Counted from the stretch's first letter, positions 38,219-47,355 are shown. The stretch is 64,000 bases of DNA from Bacillus bingmayongensis (GCF_000299035.1 NZ_JH921518.1:594439-658438); one strand, 5' to 3'. The notes: generated by a model from the sequence alone, not told the origin. A program made the numbers and translations.

Positions 38219-39915
38219 CGCTTTTCCACCCCCTCCATTTGGTGAACACCTTTTCCTGGAGCAACCATCGGCATAACTTTTTCAGACTGCAGTACCCTGC
38301 AATCAATGACAACAGGCTCTTGCAAAGCAATCGCTTCTTCTAACTGGTCCTTTGCTAATAATGGATTTTCAATGCGTATCCCTTTTATGCCATACGCTTT
38401 TGCAAGTGCTACAAAATCAGGCTGACAAGGGAGCAAAGAATGAGAATATCTTTGGTTATAAAATTCATCTTGCCACTGTCTTACCATCCCTAACGCTTCA
38501 TTATTTAAAATCAAAACTTTAACTGGTAAAGAATGTTCCTTCAATACACTCAGTTCTTGTAATGTCATTTGAAAACCAGCATCTCCAACAATTGCTACAA
38601 CCAATTCATTTGGTTTTGCTATTTGTGCACCAATAGCAGCTGGAAATCCAAATCCCATTGTGCCTAATCCCCCAGATGTTACCCAGTTATCAGGATCCTC
38701 AAGCGGATAATATTGAGCAGCCCACATTTGATGCTGTCCAACATCTGTCGTAACAATTGCTTTTCCTTTTGTAATTTCGTGCAGCATATCAATTGCTGCT
38801 TGCGGTTTAATTACTTCAGCACCTTGATCATAAGAAAAAGGATATTGTTCTTTTCTGCTTTTTAAAAGCGATAGCCATGCACTATGATTTTCTTTCCCTC
38901 TTTTACAGGAGAGCATTGCCTCTAAAGCATGCTTTGCACTAGCCACGATCGGAATTTCTGTAGGAACGTTTTTACCAATCTCTGCTGGATCAATGTCAAT
39001 ATGCGCGACCGTTGCACCTTTTGCAAAATACTCTAAATTCCCAGTAAGACGATCATCGAATCTTGCACCGATATTTATGAGTAAATCACACTCATACAAT
39101 GCCATATTCGCTGTATAGGAACCATGCATCCCTCCCATTCCTAGAAATAATTTATCACTTGGCGGAAATCCACCTAGTCCAAGAAGTGTATGAACCACAG
39201 GTATACGATACATTCGAGCAAAATCTGTTAATTCTCGCGTAGCTTTCGCATGCAATACGCCGGCTCCAGCTAAAATTAATGGTTTTTCTGCAACATCAAT
39301 TGCTTGTAATAACTTGTTAATTTGCAAGAGATTCGGCTCATAATTTGGTTGATATCCCGGTAAATCCATTTGCACATTGCTACATCGTTCTCCCTTTTCT
39401 ACTACCATATTTTTCGGAAGATCAATAACGACCGGCCCTGGTCGACCTGTTTTTGCAATATGAAATGCTTCTTTAATAATTCTTGGTAAATCTGATGCCC
39501 TGCGCACTTGATAATTATGCTTAGTTACCGGCATCGTAAGTCCCATAATATCTGCTTCTTGGAAAGCATCACTTCCTATCAACGTTGTAGCTACTTGACC
39601 TGTAAAAACAACAAGTGGTAATGAATCAATCATTGCATCTGCAAGACCGGTAATTACATTTGTTGCACCCGGACCGCTTGTCGCAATAACAACACCTGGT
39701 TTCCCGGTAACCCGTGCATATCCTTCTGCTGCATGGATTGCTCCTTGTTCATGCCTTGTTAATATATGAGGAATTTCACAATCGTAAATCGCATCATATA
39801 GCGGCAGAACAGCTCCTCCAGGATAACCAAAAATAACTTCCACATCTTCCTTTTCTAACGCTTCTAACAACAGCTGTGCACCAGTTGCCATTTTCTCTTC
39901 CGTTTTCGAAGACAT
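38215..39915 (-). CDS. ilvB: Acetolactate synthase large subunit
   Basis: A 566-residue ThDP enzyme. It has the catalytic Glu in [18 protein letters not shown] and the ThDP-binding [12 protein letters not shown]...[12 protein letters not shown]. It is the biosynthetic AHAS type, with ilvN next to it. First gene behind the Ile T-box. Confidence 0.95.
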   Translation of the reverse strand: MSSKTEEKMATGAQLLLEALEKEDVEVIFGYPGGAVLPLYDAIYDCEIPHILTRHEQGAIHAAEGYARVTGKPGVVIATSGPGATNVITGLADAMIDSLPLVVFTGQVATTLIGSDAFQEADIMGLTMPVTKHNYQVRRASDLPRIIKEAFHIAKTGRPGPVVIDLPKNMVVEKGERCSNVQMDLPGYQPNYEPNLLQINKLLQAIDVAEKPLILAGAGVLHAKATRELTDFARMYRIPVVHTLLGLGGFPPSDKLFLGMGGMHGSYTANMALYECDLLINIGARFDDRLTGNLEYFAKGATVAHIDIDPAEIGKNVPTEIPIVASAKHALEAMLSCKRGKENHSAWLSLLKSRKEQYPFSYDQGAEVIKPQAAIDMLHEITKGKAIVTTDVGQHQMWAAQYYPLEDPDNWVTSGGLGTMGFGFPAAIGAQIAKPNELVVAIVGDAGFQMTLQELSVLKEHSLPVKVLILNNEALGMVRQWQDEFYNQRYSHSLLPCQPDFVALAKAYGIKGIRIENPLLAKDQLEEAIALQEPVVIDCRVLQSEKVMPMVAPGKGVHQMEGVEKR

Positions 39916-39952
39916 CTCTCTTTTAAACCTCCTTTAAAATTGTTTTATGCAA

Positions 39953-40200
39953 TAAAAAAATCCTACGTCCACACTCCAGCTATGTGCTGAAGGGACGAAA
40001 GATTTCGTGGTACCACCCTTCTTCGCAAGAATAATTCTTGCCTCAGTGACTCAGGGATGAGTCTAGCTAATAACGGAGCTACCGTCTAAGCCTAGACAAC
40101 TGCTTCAGCTTAGCACTCAAGGGCGATGTTCGTCGACGTGAACCATCGGTTTGCAGCAACCACCGACTCTCTGTGAGGCTTCACAATCAACTACTCCTCC
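39953..40200 (-). promoter_or_regulatory. T-box riboswitch with AUC (Ile) specifier before ilvB
   Basis: Minus strand stem I: AGGAGTAG S-turn, CACAGAGAGTCGGTGGTTGCTGCAAACCG, and specifier loop GAAC-ATC-G (ATC at 40125-40127) before the CCCTT arm. T-box GGTGGTACCACG at 40006-40017; terminator 39953-40003 (AATC...CGTCC / GGACG...GATT, then T-tract). Uncharged tRNA-Ile should permit ilvB-leuD expression. Confidence 0.93.
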
Positions 40201-40240
40201 CTATCAACGCTTTACAAATTTATAATTCATTATACTTCTA

Positions 40241-41137
40241 TCATCCAACTTTATTTTCTTCGTAAATTTTCTCTCCATCTTCTACAACTAATTTACGAAA
40301 CTCTTCTAATAAACGATTTGTATGTGGACCCGTTTTTCCAGACCCAATCGTTCTTCCATCAACTGTCGTAACTGCAATAACTTCAGCTGCAGTTCCTGTT
40401 AAAAATACTTCATCAGCTACATATACATCGTGTCTTGTAAATAATTCTTCTCTTACGTCATATCCAAGCTTTTCTCCAATTTCCAAAATAGCGTTTCTTG
40501 TAATGCCTTCTAATGCTCCTGCAGAACTTGGTGGTGTAATTAATTTATTTCCTTTTACAATAAACACATTATCGCCAGATCCTTCTGCAACATAACCTTG
40601 TTCATTTAACATAAGTGCTTCTTGCACACCAGCAAGCTTCGCTTCAATTCGAACTAAAATATTATTTAAATAGTTTAAAGACTTTACTTGTGGTGTTAAT
40701 ACGTCCGGACGATTACGACGCGTCGCAACGGTCACAACCGGTATACCTTTTTCGTAATATTCAGACGGAAATAAAGATAACTGTTCCGCAATTACAACCA
40801 CATTCGGTTTCGAACAAGAATCAGGATCTAGTCCAAGATTCCCAGCTCCCCGTGATACTACTAAACGGATGTACCCATTAGATAGCTTATTTTGACGAAT
40901 CGTCTCAACAACAATTGCTGTCACTTCTTCTAACGTATATGGAATTTCCAACATAATGGATTTTGCGGACTCGTATAAACGAATAAGATGTTCTTTAAGC
41001 CTGAAGACATTGCCACTGTAGACACGAATCCCTTCAAACACCCCATCGCCATATAGATAACCATGGTCATATACTGAAACTTTTGCTTCGTCTTTTGGAA
41101 CAAATTCTCCATTTAAGAAAATCCATTGCTCATTCAC
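40241..41137 (-). CDS. ilvE: Branched-chain amino acid aminotransferase
   Basis: A 298-residue fold-IV PLP transaminase that makes Ile, Leu and Val from their keto acids. The PLP lysine is in PQVKSLNYLNN, with the C-terminal GTAAEV phosphate loop and EGSGDNVF block. It starts with GTG eight bases after AGGAGG. It precedes the T-box-controlled ilvB operon and has CodY and cre boxes upstream. Confidence 0.94.
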   Translation of the reverse strand: MNEQWIFLNGEFVPKDEAKVSVYDHGYLYGDGVFEGIRVYSGNVFRLKEHLIRLYESAKSIMLEIPYTLEEVTAIVVETIRQNKLSNGYIRLVVSRGAGNLGLDPDSCSKPNVVVIAEQLSLFPSEYYEKGIPVVTVATRRNRPDVLTPQVKSLNYLNNILVRIEAKLAGVQEALMLNEQGYVAEGSGDNVFIVKGNKLITPPSSAGALEGITRNAILEIGEKLGYDVREELFTRHDVYVADEVFLTGTAAEVIAVTTVDGRTIGSGKTGPHTNRLLEEFRKLVVEDGEKIYEENKVG

Positions 41138-41180
41138 TTCAAAGCGCCTCCTATGTTCTGTGAATTTTTTATTGTTTCCT

Positions 41181-41208
41181 AGTTTACTCTCCTTTTTAAA
41201 TAAATCAA
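41181..41208 (-). promoter_or_regulatory. SigA promoter of ilvE
   Basis: TTGATT (41203-41208) and TAAACT (41181-41186) on the minus strand, 16-base spacer, ~45 bases before the GTG. Confidence 0.6.
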
Positions 41209-41211
41209 GTT

Positions 41212-41226
41212 AATTTTTAGAAAATT
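41212..41226. promoter_or_regulatory. CodY box upstream of ilvE
   Basis: AATTTTTAGAAAATT differs from the CodY consensus AATTTTCWGAAAATT at one position and lies just upstream of the -35. Confidence 0.65.
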
Positions 41227-41276
41227 TATAATTTTAAAATTTATGGACATCCTTATTTATATTGATTTATCAACAT

Positions 41277-41290
41277 TGTTAACGTTTACA
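41277..41290 (-). promoter_or_regulatory. CcpA cre box upstream of ilvE
   Basis: On the minus strand TGTAAACGTTAACA fits cre (TGWAANCGNTNWCA) without mismatch. It is placed far upstream of the promoter, where CcpA usually activates, as for B. subtilis ilv-leu. Between here and 41550 I see no gene. Confidence 0.65.
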
Positions 41291-41550
41291 AAATGTCAAA
41301 AAATTTTTTTCGTCATTTTTCACTATAAAAAATATTTGCTTAGAAGAAGGATTTTTGTCAAATGATGCGAATCTATTGTATTCAATAAACGGACGTCCGA
41401 TTTCGTATATTCGAGAATAAAAACAACTTTTGATTGATAAGGGGGGAAAAAGCAAAATAACATTGTATAAAAATAACAATCATATTTTTCATGTAACTTT
41501 CATAATCCTATTTAAAAAAAACGAATTGTCAAATGAAGGAGGAAAATAAT

Positions 41551-41790
41551 ATGGCATGTGTACAAATTAAAGGAACGAGACAAGAGGTAGTAGAAATGTT
41601 ACAACTATTTGATTTAATGGATACGAAAGGTTTGTGTAAATTTAACAATTACGTAGAGGTGCATCCAAATGAAGAACAGAATAACAACTTCACTGCCTCG
41701 ATTGACATTCAATCAAATGATGATTCTACTCAAGATCGATTAAATGATCAGTTCGTTAGTCAAATGCTTACAGGTGTGTATAACGACTAA
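41551..41790 (+). CDS. DUF3970-like small protein
   Basis: A 79-residue protein starting MACVQIKGTRQEVVEMLQLF; the ATG follows AAGGAGGAAAAT, so the start 18 bases upstream is rejected. The pattern with KGLCKFNNY resembles the DUF3970 family of Bacillus. No known function; the C-terminus is acidic and polar. Confidence 0.65.
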   Translation: MACVQIKGTRQEVVEMLQLFDLMDTKGLCKFNNYVEVHPNEEQNNNFTASIDIQSNDDSTQDRLNDQFVSQMLTGVYND

Positions 41791-41814
41791 TATATTAAGT
41801 GTTTTTCTCCCTTC

Positions 41815-41895
41815 TCCTCTAACCGGGCTTTTATGAACTATTATCCCCCACCTCTTTGTTTTCTTTGAATTTTGAGGCGGGGGATTTTACTATCC
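41815..41895. repeat. Fragment resembling the inner part of the bcr1-like elements
   Basis: CCGGGCTTTTATGAAC and CCCCCACCTCTTTGTTTT...GAATTTTGAGGCGGGGG share the inner palindromic blocks with the 46.4 kb copy, but no typical ends flank it. Confidence 0.35.
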
Positions 41896-41995
41896 ATAAA
41901 TAGTGAATAAGCCATTTCCCTACCACCTTTTTCTTAAAAATATAAATATTACCTGGAAAATAGAGCATATTACTAGATGGTAGGAGGTGAAAATT

Positions 41996-42235
41996 ATGGC
42001 GAAAATCGGTGTTGAAAATTCTTTAACAGATGTTCAACAAGCATTACAACAAAAAGGATATGAAGTAATTTCACTACGCTCTGAAAATGACGCGCAAGGA
42101 TGTGATTGTTGTGTCGTAACTGGGCAAGATTCTAACGTAATGGGAATTAGTAATGTAGCTACGAAAGGTTCTGTAATTGAAGCAAGCGGCTTAACAACGG
42201 ATGAAATTTGTCAACAAGTTGAAAGTAGACTATAA
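41996..42235 (+). CDS. YkuS family protein (UPF0180)
   Basis: A 79-residue protein starting [24 protein letters not shown], with the family pattern [16 protein letters not shown] and ending [10 protein letters not shown]. The ATG follows TAGGAGGTG. The CDCC pair could bind metal or be redox active, but this is not established. Confidence 0.85.
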   Translation: MAKIGVENSLTDVQQALQQKGYEVISLRSENDAQGCDCCVVTGQDSNVMGISNVATKGSVIEASGLTTDEICQQVESRL

Positions 42236-42265
42236 AATATCGTGTCTATTGTATGTACCTTATAC

Positions 42266-42309
42266 AAAAAGAGAAGCCCCCTTATGAAAAAGGAGACTTC
42301 TCTTTTTTA
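42266..42309 (+). terminator. Intrinsic terminator of the ykuS-like gene
   Basis: AAAAAGAGAAG...CTTCTCTTTTTTAT stem-loop. From 42310 to 42587 I see no supported feature. Confidence 0.8.
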
Positions 42310-42587
42310 TATTCACCTAACGGGAAAGTAACATATACTGGATGAAAGCCCTACCTCTCTCTCATCAACACGGTTCCTCTGACCGCTCCTGATACACTAG
42401 TATGTGTATAAGCTTATAAGTGTAACTTTTAGGGTCTGTTCACAAAAGTTGTTGATAAAATTACCCGATCTTTCGCAAACTTTTCATGTTACATTTATAA
42501 GAAATATCCAATATATACTAGCTGCAACCGAGACACGAAATATTATTTTATCATTTAATAACAAATCCGTCAATATTTATTTTTACA

Positions 42588-42620
42588 AAACAAAAACAGA
42601 CATCATGATTTGTCTGTTTT
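42588..42620 (-). terminator. Intrinsic terminator of the 29-residue peptide gene
   Basis: AAAACAGACA / TGTCTGTTTTTGTTTT on the minus strand, overlapping the stop codon. Confidence 0.75.
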
Positions 42621-42709
42621 TAGAATGGAGCTTTTTCTTTTACTACATACACAACAAATCCGCTTACTAACATACACAAGCCGACAGTAAAATCCTTGAT
42701 GTTAATCAT
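42620..42709 (-). CDS. 29-residue single-span membrane peptide
   Basis: Reads MINIKDFTVGLCMLVSGFVV and ends YVVKEKAPF. GGGAGAGG stands five bases before the ATG, a TATAAT-like -10 lies further upstream and a terminator follows, so expression looks likely. One membrane helix (about residues 8-23) with a positively charged tail. Function unknown. Confidence 0.6.
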   Translation of the reverse strand: MINIKDFTVGLCMLVSGFVVYVVKEKAPF

Positions 42710-42823
42710 AACTACCTCTCCCTTATTTCATTAATCATATATATTTACTTTCAATTATATTTATCGTCCTTAAACACACTTTTTCTAATATATCATAATT
42801 CCTAAAAAATGCAAATTTACTTT

Positions 42824-43228
42824 TTAACGACCGTTTACAAACTTATCTACAGTACTTGGAACTGTATTTAAAGCCTTTTCAATCAAGTGTGTACCACTAT
42901 GTAAATGTAACACTTGCACACCACCAGATCCCACTACTAAAAAAGCAACCGGGTCGATTGAAACTCCAGCACCACTTCCGCCTCCAAACGGATGCCCTTG
43001 TCTCACCTCTTTTTGTTGTCCTTGTCCTGCCAAACTTTTTCCTACAGACGTTTCTCCTTTAAAGTCACTTCCCCCTGCACCAAACCCAAAAGCAACTTTT
43101 GAGACAGTTAAAACAACATTTCCGTCCGCTGTTGAAACAGGGCTTCCGACAATTGTATTTACATCAACCATCTCTTTTAAATTTGTCATTGCAGTTTTCA
43201 TTAAGTTTTCAATTGGATGTTCCATCAT
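42824..43228 (-). CDS. gerW: GerW family sporulation protein (YtfJ)
   Basis: A 134-residue protein starting MMEHPIENLMKTAMTNLKEMVD with the family blocks NTIVGSPVSTADGNVVLTVSKVAFGFGAGGSDF and GGGSGAGVSIDPVAFLVV. YtfJ/GerW is a spore protein needed for germination with L-alanine and made late in the forespore. AAGGTGG precedes the ATG pair. Confidence 0.9.
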   Translation of the reverse strand: MMEHPIENLMKTAMTNLKEMVDVNTIVGSPVSTADGNVVLTVSKVAFGFGAGGSDFKGETSVGKSLAGQGQQKEVRQGHPFGGGSGAGVSIDPVAFLVVGSGGVQVLHLHSGTHLIEKALNTVPSTVDKFVNGR

Positions 43229-43478
43229 TTAAACCACCTTTTTCCTCTTAATTCTTTTTTATATTTTCCAAAATAGAGGAACTCATACCAAGTTTTACAA
43301 TTCATAAAAAAAACACTGATCCATTATCAACTTTCTTCACCCTACAATATAAAAACAGTATAAATCCCCTTCACTTCAGCCCGATAAAGCGATAATGTGG
43401 CTATCTATTTCTTGCCGGATAAAAAAGAAAAAGATATACATACTACTAATGAACCTTGTTATGAAAGGAGACATTATT

Positions 43479-43823
43479 TTGACTGATAAATTTAATGAAC
43501 AACGTAGAACTGAAGAAGAGGATTATAAAGAAGAATACGCAGCAGAGGTTGCTCCTCAGCGTATCAACTATGATGATAAAGACGATGTAAAATCCAAAAC
43601 AGCAGGATCTACAGCAGGATTTATTGCACTTGCCCTTGCTGTATTATCACTCTTTACATTTCCTACACTCTTCGGACTCGTTTCTGTTTTACTAGGTATT
43701 TATGCCTATAATCGTGGAGCTACTATGACTGGTGGAATCGCTGCTATTGTGGGCGGCATTGCTGCACTTGTTGCTCTTTTATTCCGCGCTGCAATCATCG
43801 GTTTATTGTTCACACTTTTTTAA
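43479..43823 (+). CDS. Small membrane protein with acidic N-terminus
   Basis: A 114-residue protein; TTG at 43479 is chosen because AAAGGAG lies eight bases before it, and an earlier ATG reading has no site. Residues 1-45 are highly charged (RRTEEEDYKEEYAAEV), followed by three hydrophobic segments rich in Ala/Gly/Leu, including GGIAAIVGGIAALVALL. It looks like the DUF4190-type small membrane proteins; function unknown. Confidence 0.7.
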   Translation: MTDKFNEQRRTEEEDYKEEYAAEVAPQRINYDDKDDVKSKTAGSTAGFIALALAVLSLFTFPTLFGLVSVLLGIYAYNRGATMTGGIAAIVGGIAALVALLFRAAIIGLLFTLF

Positions 43824-43824
43824 A

Positions 43825-43859
43825 GAAAAAAGGTATCTCGCTTTTTGCGAGATACCTTA
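43825..43859. terminator. Bidirectional terminator between convergent genes
   Basis: AAAAAAGGTATCTCGC / GCGAGATACCTTA stem between the small membrane protein gene and the potassium transporter gene. Confidence 0.85.
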
Positions 43860-45200
43860 TCCTGTGAAAACATCCTCTGATGGGTATCGAATTTTTTGTT
43901 TAGCTGGTCGCGCTAAAGAAAATACCAATGTTAACGGACCGATCAATCCACAAAACATAACAAACATAATAATGCATTTTCCAATTGCAGATAGCTTAGC
44001 CGTAATTCCCATCGTCAATCCAACTGTACCAAACGCTGAAATTGTTTCGAATAAAAGTTGAATAAAACTAAAGTTTTCTGTAAGCATTAATACAAATACT
44101 GCTGTAAAAATAAGAATTTGGCTAGCAACCACAATCGCTAACGCTCTCGTTACCGTTGACATTTTGATTGTACGCTGAAATAAAACAAAATCTTCCTTCT
44201 TTCTAAAAAAGGAAATAACCGATGTAATTAAAATTACAAAAGTCGTTAACTTAATTCCTCCACCTGTTGAAACACTTCCTGCACCGATAAACATTAAAAT
44301 CATCGTAAACAATATAGATGACTCTTCCATTCCTCCATAATCAACCGTATTAAATCCTGCTGTACGCGGTGTAATTCCTTGAAAAAATGAAGCCCATAGC
44401 TTTTCACTTAAAGATAATGATCCTAATGTTTTTACATTATTATACTCCAATACAAAAATCACAATCATTGCAATAACATTGAGGGCAATTGTTCCAAGAA
44501 TCATAATTTTTGAATGAAGCGATAATTTTTGAAAACTACGGCTATACCATATATCAATTAATACAGTAAATCCTAAACCACCTATAACGATTAAAGAACA
44601 AATCCCAATATTAATAATAGGATCCCCTACATATCTTGTTAAATTATCTGGCCATAATGCAAATCCAGCATTATTATAAGAGGCGATAACATGAAAAATA
44701 CTATAATATAAACCTTTACTAAAACCAAATTCCGGGATAAATCGAATGGATAGAAAAACAATTCCCACTAACTCAATACAAATAGAAAAAATAAAGACAC
44801 GTTTCACTAGTTTTACCAGGCCACCAATATTCGTTTGGTTAAATGCTTCTCCAATTAATAATCGATGACGTAAACCAATTTTTTTTCCTAATACCCATAC
44901 AATTAAAATTGCGATTGTCATTAATCCAAGTCCACCGGTTTGAATTAAAAACATAATGACAATTTGACCAAACATTGTAAAAGTACTTGCAGTGTCTACG
45001 ACTCCTAAACCTGTTACTGTCGCTGCTGATGTTGCTGTAAAAAAAGCATCTACCCAGCTAATTGATTCTTTTGTTGCGAATGGTAGTTTTAATAACATTC
45101 CTCCGACAACAATTAAACAAAAAAAGCCCGTTGCTAAAATTTGCGGTGGACTTAATCGTATAAAACGATTGTAAAATCCTTGTTTTTTTGTTGCTTGCAT
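43857..45200 (-). CDS. KtrB/TrkH family potassium uptake protein
   Basis: A 447-residue potassium channel-like transporter with four M1-P-M2 repeats. Filter-type segments AATVTGLGVVD, YNNAGFALWPD, TPRTAGFNTVDY and SAFGTVGLTMG are in order, each with the conserved Gly. The length fits KtrB/KtrD rather than Trk. No KtrA/TrkA subunit gene is adjacent; KtrD-type proteins usually pair with a remote KtrC. GGGAGTTAGTG precedes the ATG. Confidence 0.9.
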   Translation of the reverse strand: MQATKKQGFYNRFIRLSPPQILATGFFCLIVVGGMLLKLPFATKESISWVDAFFTATSAATVTGLGVVDTASTFTMFGQIVIMFLIQTGGLGLMTIAILIVWVLGKKIGLRHRLLIGEAFNQTNIGGLVKLVKRVFIFSICIELVGIVFLSIRFIPEFGFSKGLYYSIFHVIASYNNAGFALWPDNLTRYVGDPIINIGICSLIVIGGLGFTVLIDIWYSRSFQKLSLHSKIMILGTIALNVIAMIVIFVLEYNNVKTLGSLSLSEKLWASFFQGITPRTAGFNTVDYGGMEESSILFTMILMFIGAGSVSTGGGIKLTTFVILITSVISFFRKKEDFVLFQRTIKMSTVTRALAIVVASQILIFTAVFVLMLTENFSFIQLLFETISAFGTVGLTMGITAKLSAIGKCIIMFVMFCGLIGPLTLVFSLARPAKQKIRYPSEDVFTG

Positions 45201-45580
45201 ATCACTAACTCCCTTAATAAAATAGACCCTCTATCCATACACTAATAGTCCCTTTTGACTGGATAAAATCTTAGGGAAAGTAATTTTCCACCTGATTTTT
45301 TTCAATTCCTCATACTTTTAGAGTACACTCATTAATGTAGATAAATCTTTATACTCTCATAATATAGTTGAGCATAATCCTTTTTTTCATAGATTTCAAC
45401 TTTTATTTTCATATGATTCTAAACAACTATCAGTAGATTGCTTCTCTCTTATTCCCCTAATAGAAGCTCCGTACTTAAAAAGCTTTCATTAACAATTCTT
45501 TCTCTACTTTCACTGAACCTTACAGTTTGGGTATTACTACTTGTTAATACAGAATTCAACTAAAAGATTCTTATACCTTT
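45201..45580. other. Gene-free upstream region of the potassium transporter
   Basis: AT-rich DNA with no ORF, repeat or clear hairpin that I can support; the tandem RNA units begin downstream. Confidence 0.5.
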
Positions 45581-45626
45581 CACTTCGAATTCACATTGAA
45601 GTCACATCTATCTTTTATATTAGAAC

Positions 45627-45758
45627 TATCGAAGCTGTTCCTCCCTAATAATGAGACATTCCCCAGTGTCTCGAACAGCTTTCCATCCCTAATTAAAATT
45701 GACATAAATTGTTCCCCTTCCATGACCATCTTGTACCAACAAGGTGGTCTATTTTTTT
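45627..45758 (+). ncRNA. Small RNA candidate, copy 1 of a tandem pair
   Basis: A ~130-base unit. GAAGCTGTTC (45631-45640) pairs with GAACAGCTT (45673-45681) and encloses the perfect hairpin GAGACA-TTCCCCAG-TGTCTC. Loops and single strands carry C-rich patches (CTCCCTAA, TTCCCC, ATCCCTAA, TTCCCCTTCC) that could bind Shine-Dalgarno sequences. It ends in a terminator CCATCTTGT / ACAAGGTGG plus a T-tract (45725-45757). A TATATT -10 and a CTTCGAATTCACATTGAAG inverted repeat lie upstream. The start site is estimated. Confidence 0.72.
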
Positions 45759-45928
45759 ATTCACCATTAATGGCACCCTGACTGATTCAATAACAATCCA
45801 TTCGACTACGAAGCCCCTAACTATTTTCTACCTTTCGTTTCCTATTCAAAAAGAGGGAAATTTTTAAAATCCCCACACCTTTCACTTCAAGTTCACATTG
45901 AAGTCACATCTATCTTTTATATTAGAAC

Positions 45929-46058
45929 CATCGAAGCTGTTCCTCCCTAATAATGAGACATTCCCCAGTGTCTCGAACAGCTTTCCATCCCTAATTAAAA
46001 TTGACATAAATTGTCCCCTTCCATGGCCATCTTGTATGAACAAGATGGTCTATTTTTT
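45929..46058 (+). ncRNA. Small RNA candidate, copy 2 of a tandem pair
   Basis: Nearly identical to copy 1, 302 bases upstream, including the promoter-proximal repeat (CTTCAAGTTCACATTGAAG). The few differences keep structure: the terminator stem is CCATCTTGT / ACAAGATGG here and CCATCTTGT / ACAAGGTGG in copy 1. C-rich patches are unchanged. Together they look like duplicated trans-acting small RNAs. Confidence 0.72.
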
Positions 46059-46135
46059 ATCTTAACATACAATTCAAATTCATATTCTTCTATATCAGAA
46101 AACAAATATAATACAGACAACTCAGCAGCCTCATA

Positions 46136-46163
46136 AAAAAGGAGTGAATAGATTCACTCCTTT
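46136..46163 (-). terminator. Intrinsic terminator of the 51-residue protein gene
   Basis: AAAGGAGTGAAT / ATTCACTCCTTTTTT on the minus strand, overlapping the stop codon. Confidence 0.8.
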
Positions 46164-46309
46164 CTTGATTTGCTTCCTTTTTTCGAACGATATTCTTTTC
46201 CTTTATTGTCATTACCAGTTACAAATTCCGAACTAAACTCTTGTTGGAATTGTCCTGTTTTCGGTGAACCTTGATTTCCACTTCCTTGACTACCGTTACG
46301 ATTCGTCAT
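46154..46309 (-). CDS. Small hydrophilic protein, 51 residues
   Basis: Starts MTNRNGSQGSGNQGSPKTGQ and ends YRSKKGSKSRKE, preceded by AAAGGAGGG. The middle (QFQQEFSSEFVTGNDN) is reminiscent of gamma-type small acid-soluble spore proteins, which repeat similar E-F-x-[ST]-E blocks, but the match is loose. Likely spore-associated; function unproven. Confidence 0.65.
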   Translation of the reverse strand: MTNRNGSQGSGNQGSPKTGQFQQEFSSEFVTGNDNKGKEYRSKKGSKSRKE

Positions 46310-46411
46310 CTTGTTCCCTCCTTTCATCTTCCGTCATTGATAGTATGTCTTTCCGATCACGATCATACACATCACATTCTTTTATATAAAAAAATTCAAT
46401 TTTCATTTTAT

Positions 46412-46504
46412 ATAAAGTGAAAATCGAAACAGTAGAAGTTTTCTTCATCCCCCACCTAACTTCTTTGTTTTCGCAGAATTTTGAGATGAGGGTTGCGGGA
46501 TAAA
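46412..46504. repeat. bcr1-like repeat, shortened copy
   Basis: ATAAA-GTGAAAATCG at the left (46412) and GGTTGCGGG-ATAAA at the right (46500-46504) with identical ATAAA flanks; core about 83 bases with a CCCCCACCTAAC / GAGATGAGGG inner palindrome. Confidence 0.6.
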
Positions 46505-46562
46505 TAAAAAATCCCCCAAACAAGGAAGGATTCTCTACTAATCATAATTCATATAGCTTTTT

Positions 46563-46982
46563 CTATATAAGTTTTTGCGAAATAGATATCATTAGATGCA
46601 TCTCTTCTTCAGATAAAGCTGAAAATCTTTCTTGTAAATACTTTTTTTTCGCAAATTCCATTTTTGCAACTAACTCTTTTCCTTGTTTCGTAATTTCCAA
46701 ATATACAACACGACGATCAGATGTAGAACGTGAACGCGTCACAAAACCTTTATTAATTAGCTTTTCTGTAACAGCTGTAATATGACTGTTTGATACATGC
46801 AGTTCATTCGCTACGCGAGAAACCATCTCTTTTTCATTACGATTTAATATACGGAGTACGAGAAACTCATTCCATGGTATGTAATCTCCAAAAATTTTTC
46901 CAATATCATTACGCAATGAACGAAACATAGCAAAAACATTTGCCGATAAATCCTCCATTAATTGTTCACGATTATGAGACAA
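46563..46982 (-). CDS. MarR family transcriptional regulator
   Basis: A 139-residue winged-helix repressor. The recognition helix region is SRVANELHVSNSHITAVTEKLINKGFVTRSRSTSDRR, followed by the wing VVYLEITKQGKELV. TTG start nine bases after GGGAG. The target is unknown; the gene stands alone. Confidence 0.88.
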   Translation of the reverse strand: MSHNREQLMEDLSANVFAMFRSLRNDIGKIFGDYIPWNEFLVLRILNRNEKEMVSRVANELHVSNSHITAVTEKLINKGFVTRSRSTSDRRVVYLEITKQGKELVAKMEFAKKKYLQERFSALSEEEMHLMISISQKLI

Positions 46983-47240
46983 CGTTTACATCTCCCTTTT
47001 ATTTCATATAGTTAAATAAAAACTTTATTAATTATATTACCTTATATCTTACATTTTGTCATCTTTTTTTCCTATACAATCCTTTATAATGCATTTTACT
47101 TACTCAGTAGATACAATCCAAACACAAAACCCGGTAGTAAAAATTCTCCTTCATTTACTAGAGCACGTATTATTTAATATCCATTTGGAAATAAATGATA
47201 CAGGCTGCTTTTCTAACATGCTGAAACTCACATCAGCCAG
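46983..47240. other. Gene-free stretch between the MarR and YrvL-like genes
   Basis: AT-rich, with no ORF that has a ribosome binding site and codon use of a real gene. It ends in a plus-strand terminator. Confidence 0.45.
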
Positions 47241-47276
47241 AAAAAGGGTGCGATTTGTCGCATCCTTTTTGTTTTG
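47241..47276. terminator. Orphan intrinsic terminator
   Basis: AAAAAGGGTGCGA / TCGCATCCTTTTTGTTTTG stem. There is no recognised gene on the plus strand upstream, so it may end an unseen short transcript. Confidence 0.7.
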
Positions 47277-47355
47277 ATTTCCAATTGAATATTCATGCTA
47301 TAATTGGTTACGAAATATTTTCCATTTTGTAAGGCGAATGATTTGGAGGTGTATT

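Noticed and set aside
42404-42480. GGGTCTGTTC near 42.43 kb as an insertion-sequence end
   Set aside because: No matching inverted end, transposase remnant or target duplication nearby.
42404-42670. Plus-strand frame of 88 codons
   Set aside because: No ribosome binding site, overlaps the 29-residue peptide gene and its terminator on the other strand.
46296-46523. Minus-strand 75-codon frame ending KDILSMTEDERREQDDES
   Set aside because: Its first half lies within the bcr1-like repeat and it has no ribosome binding site; it also runs into the start of the 51-residue gene.
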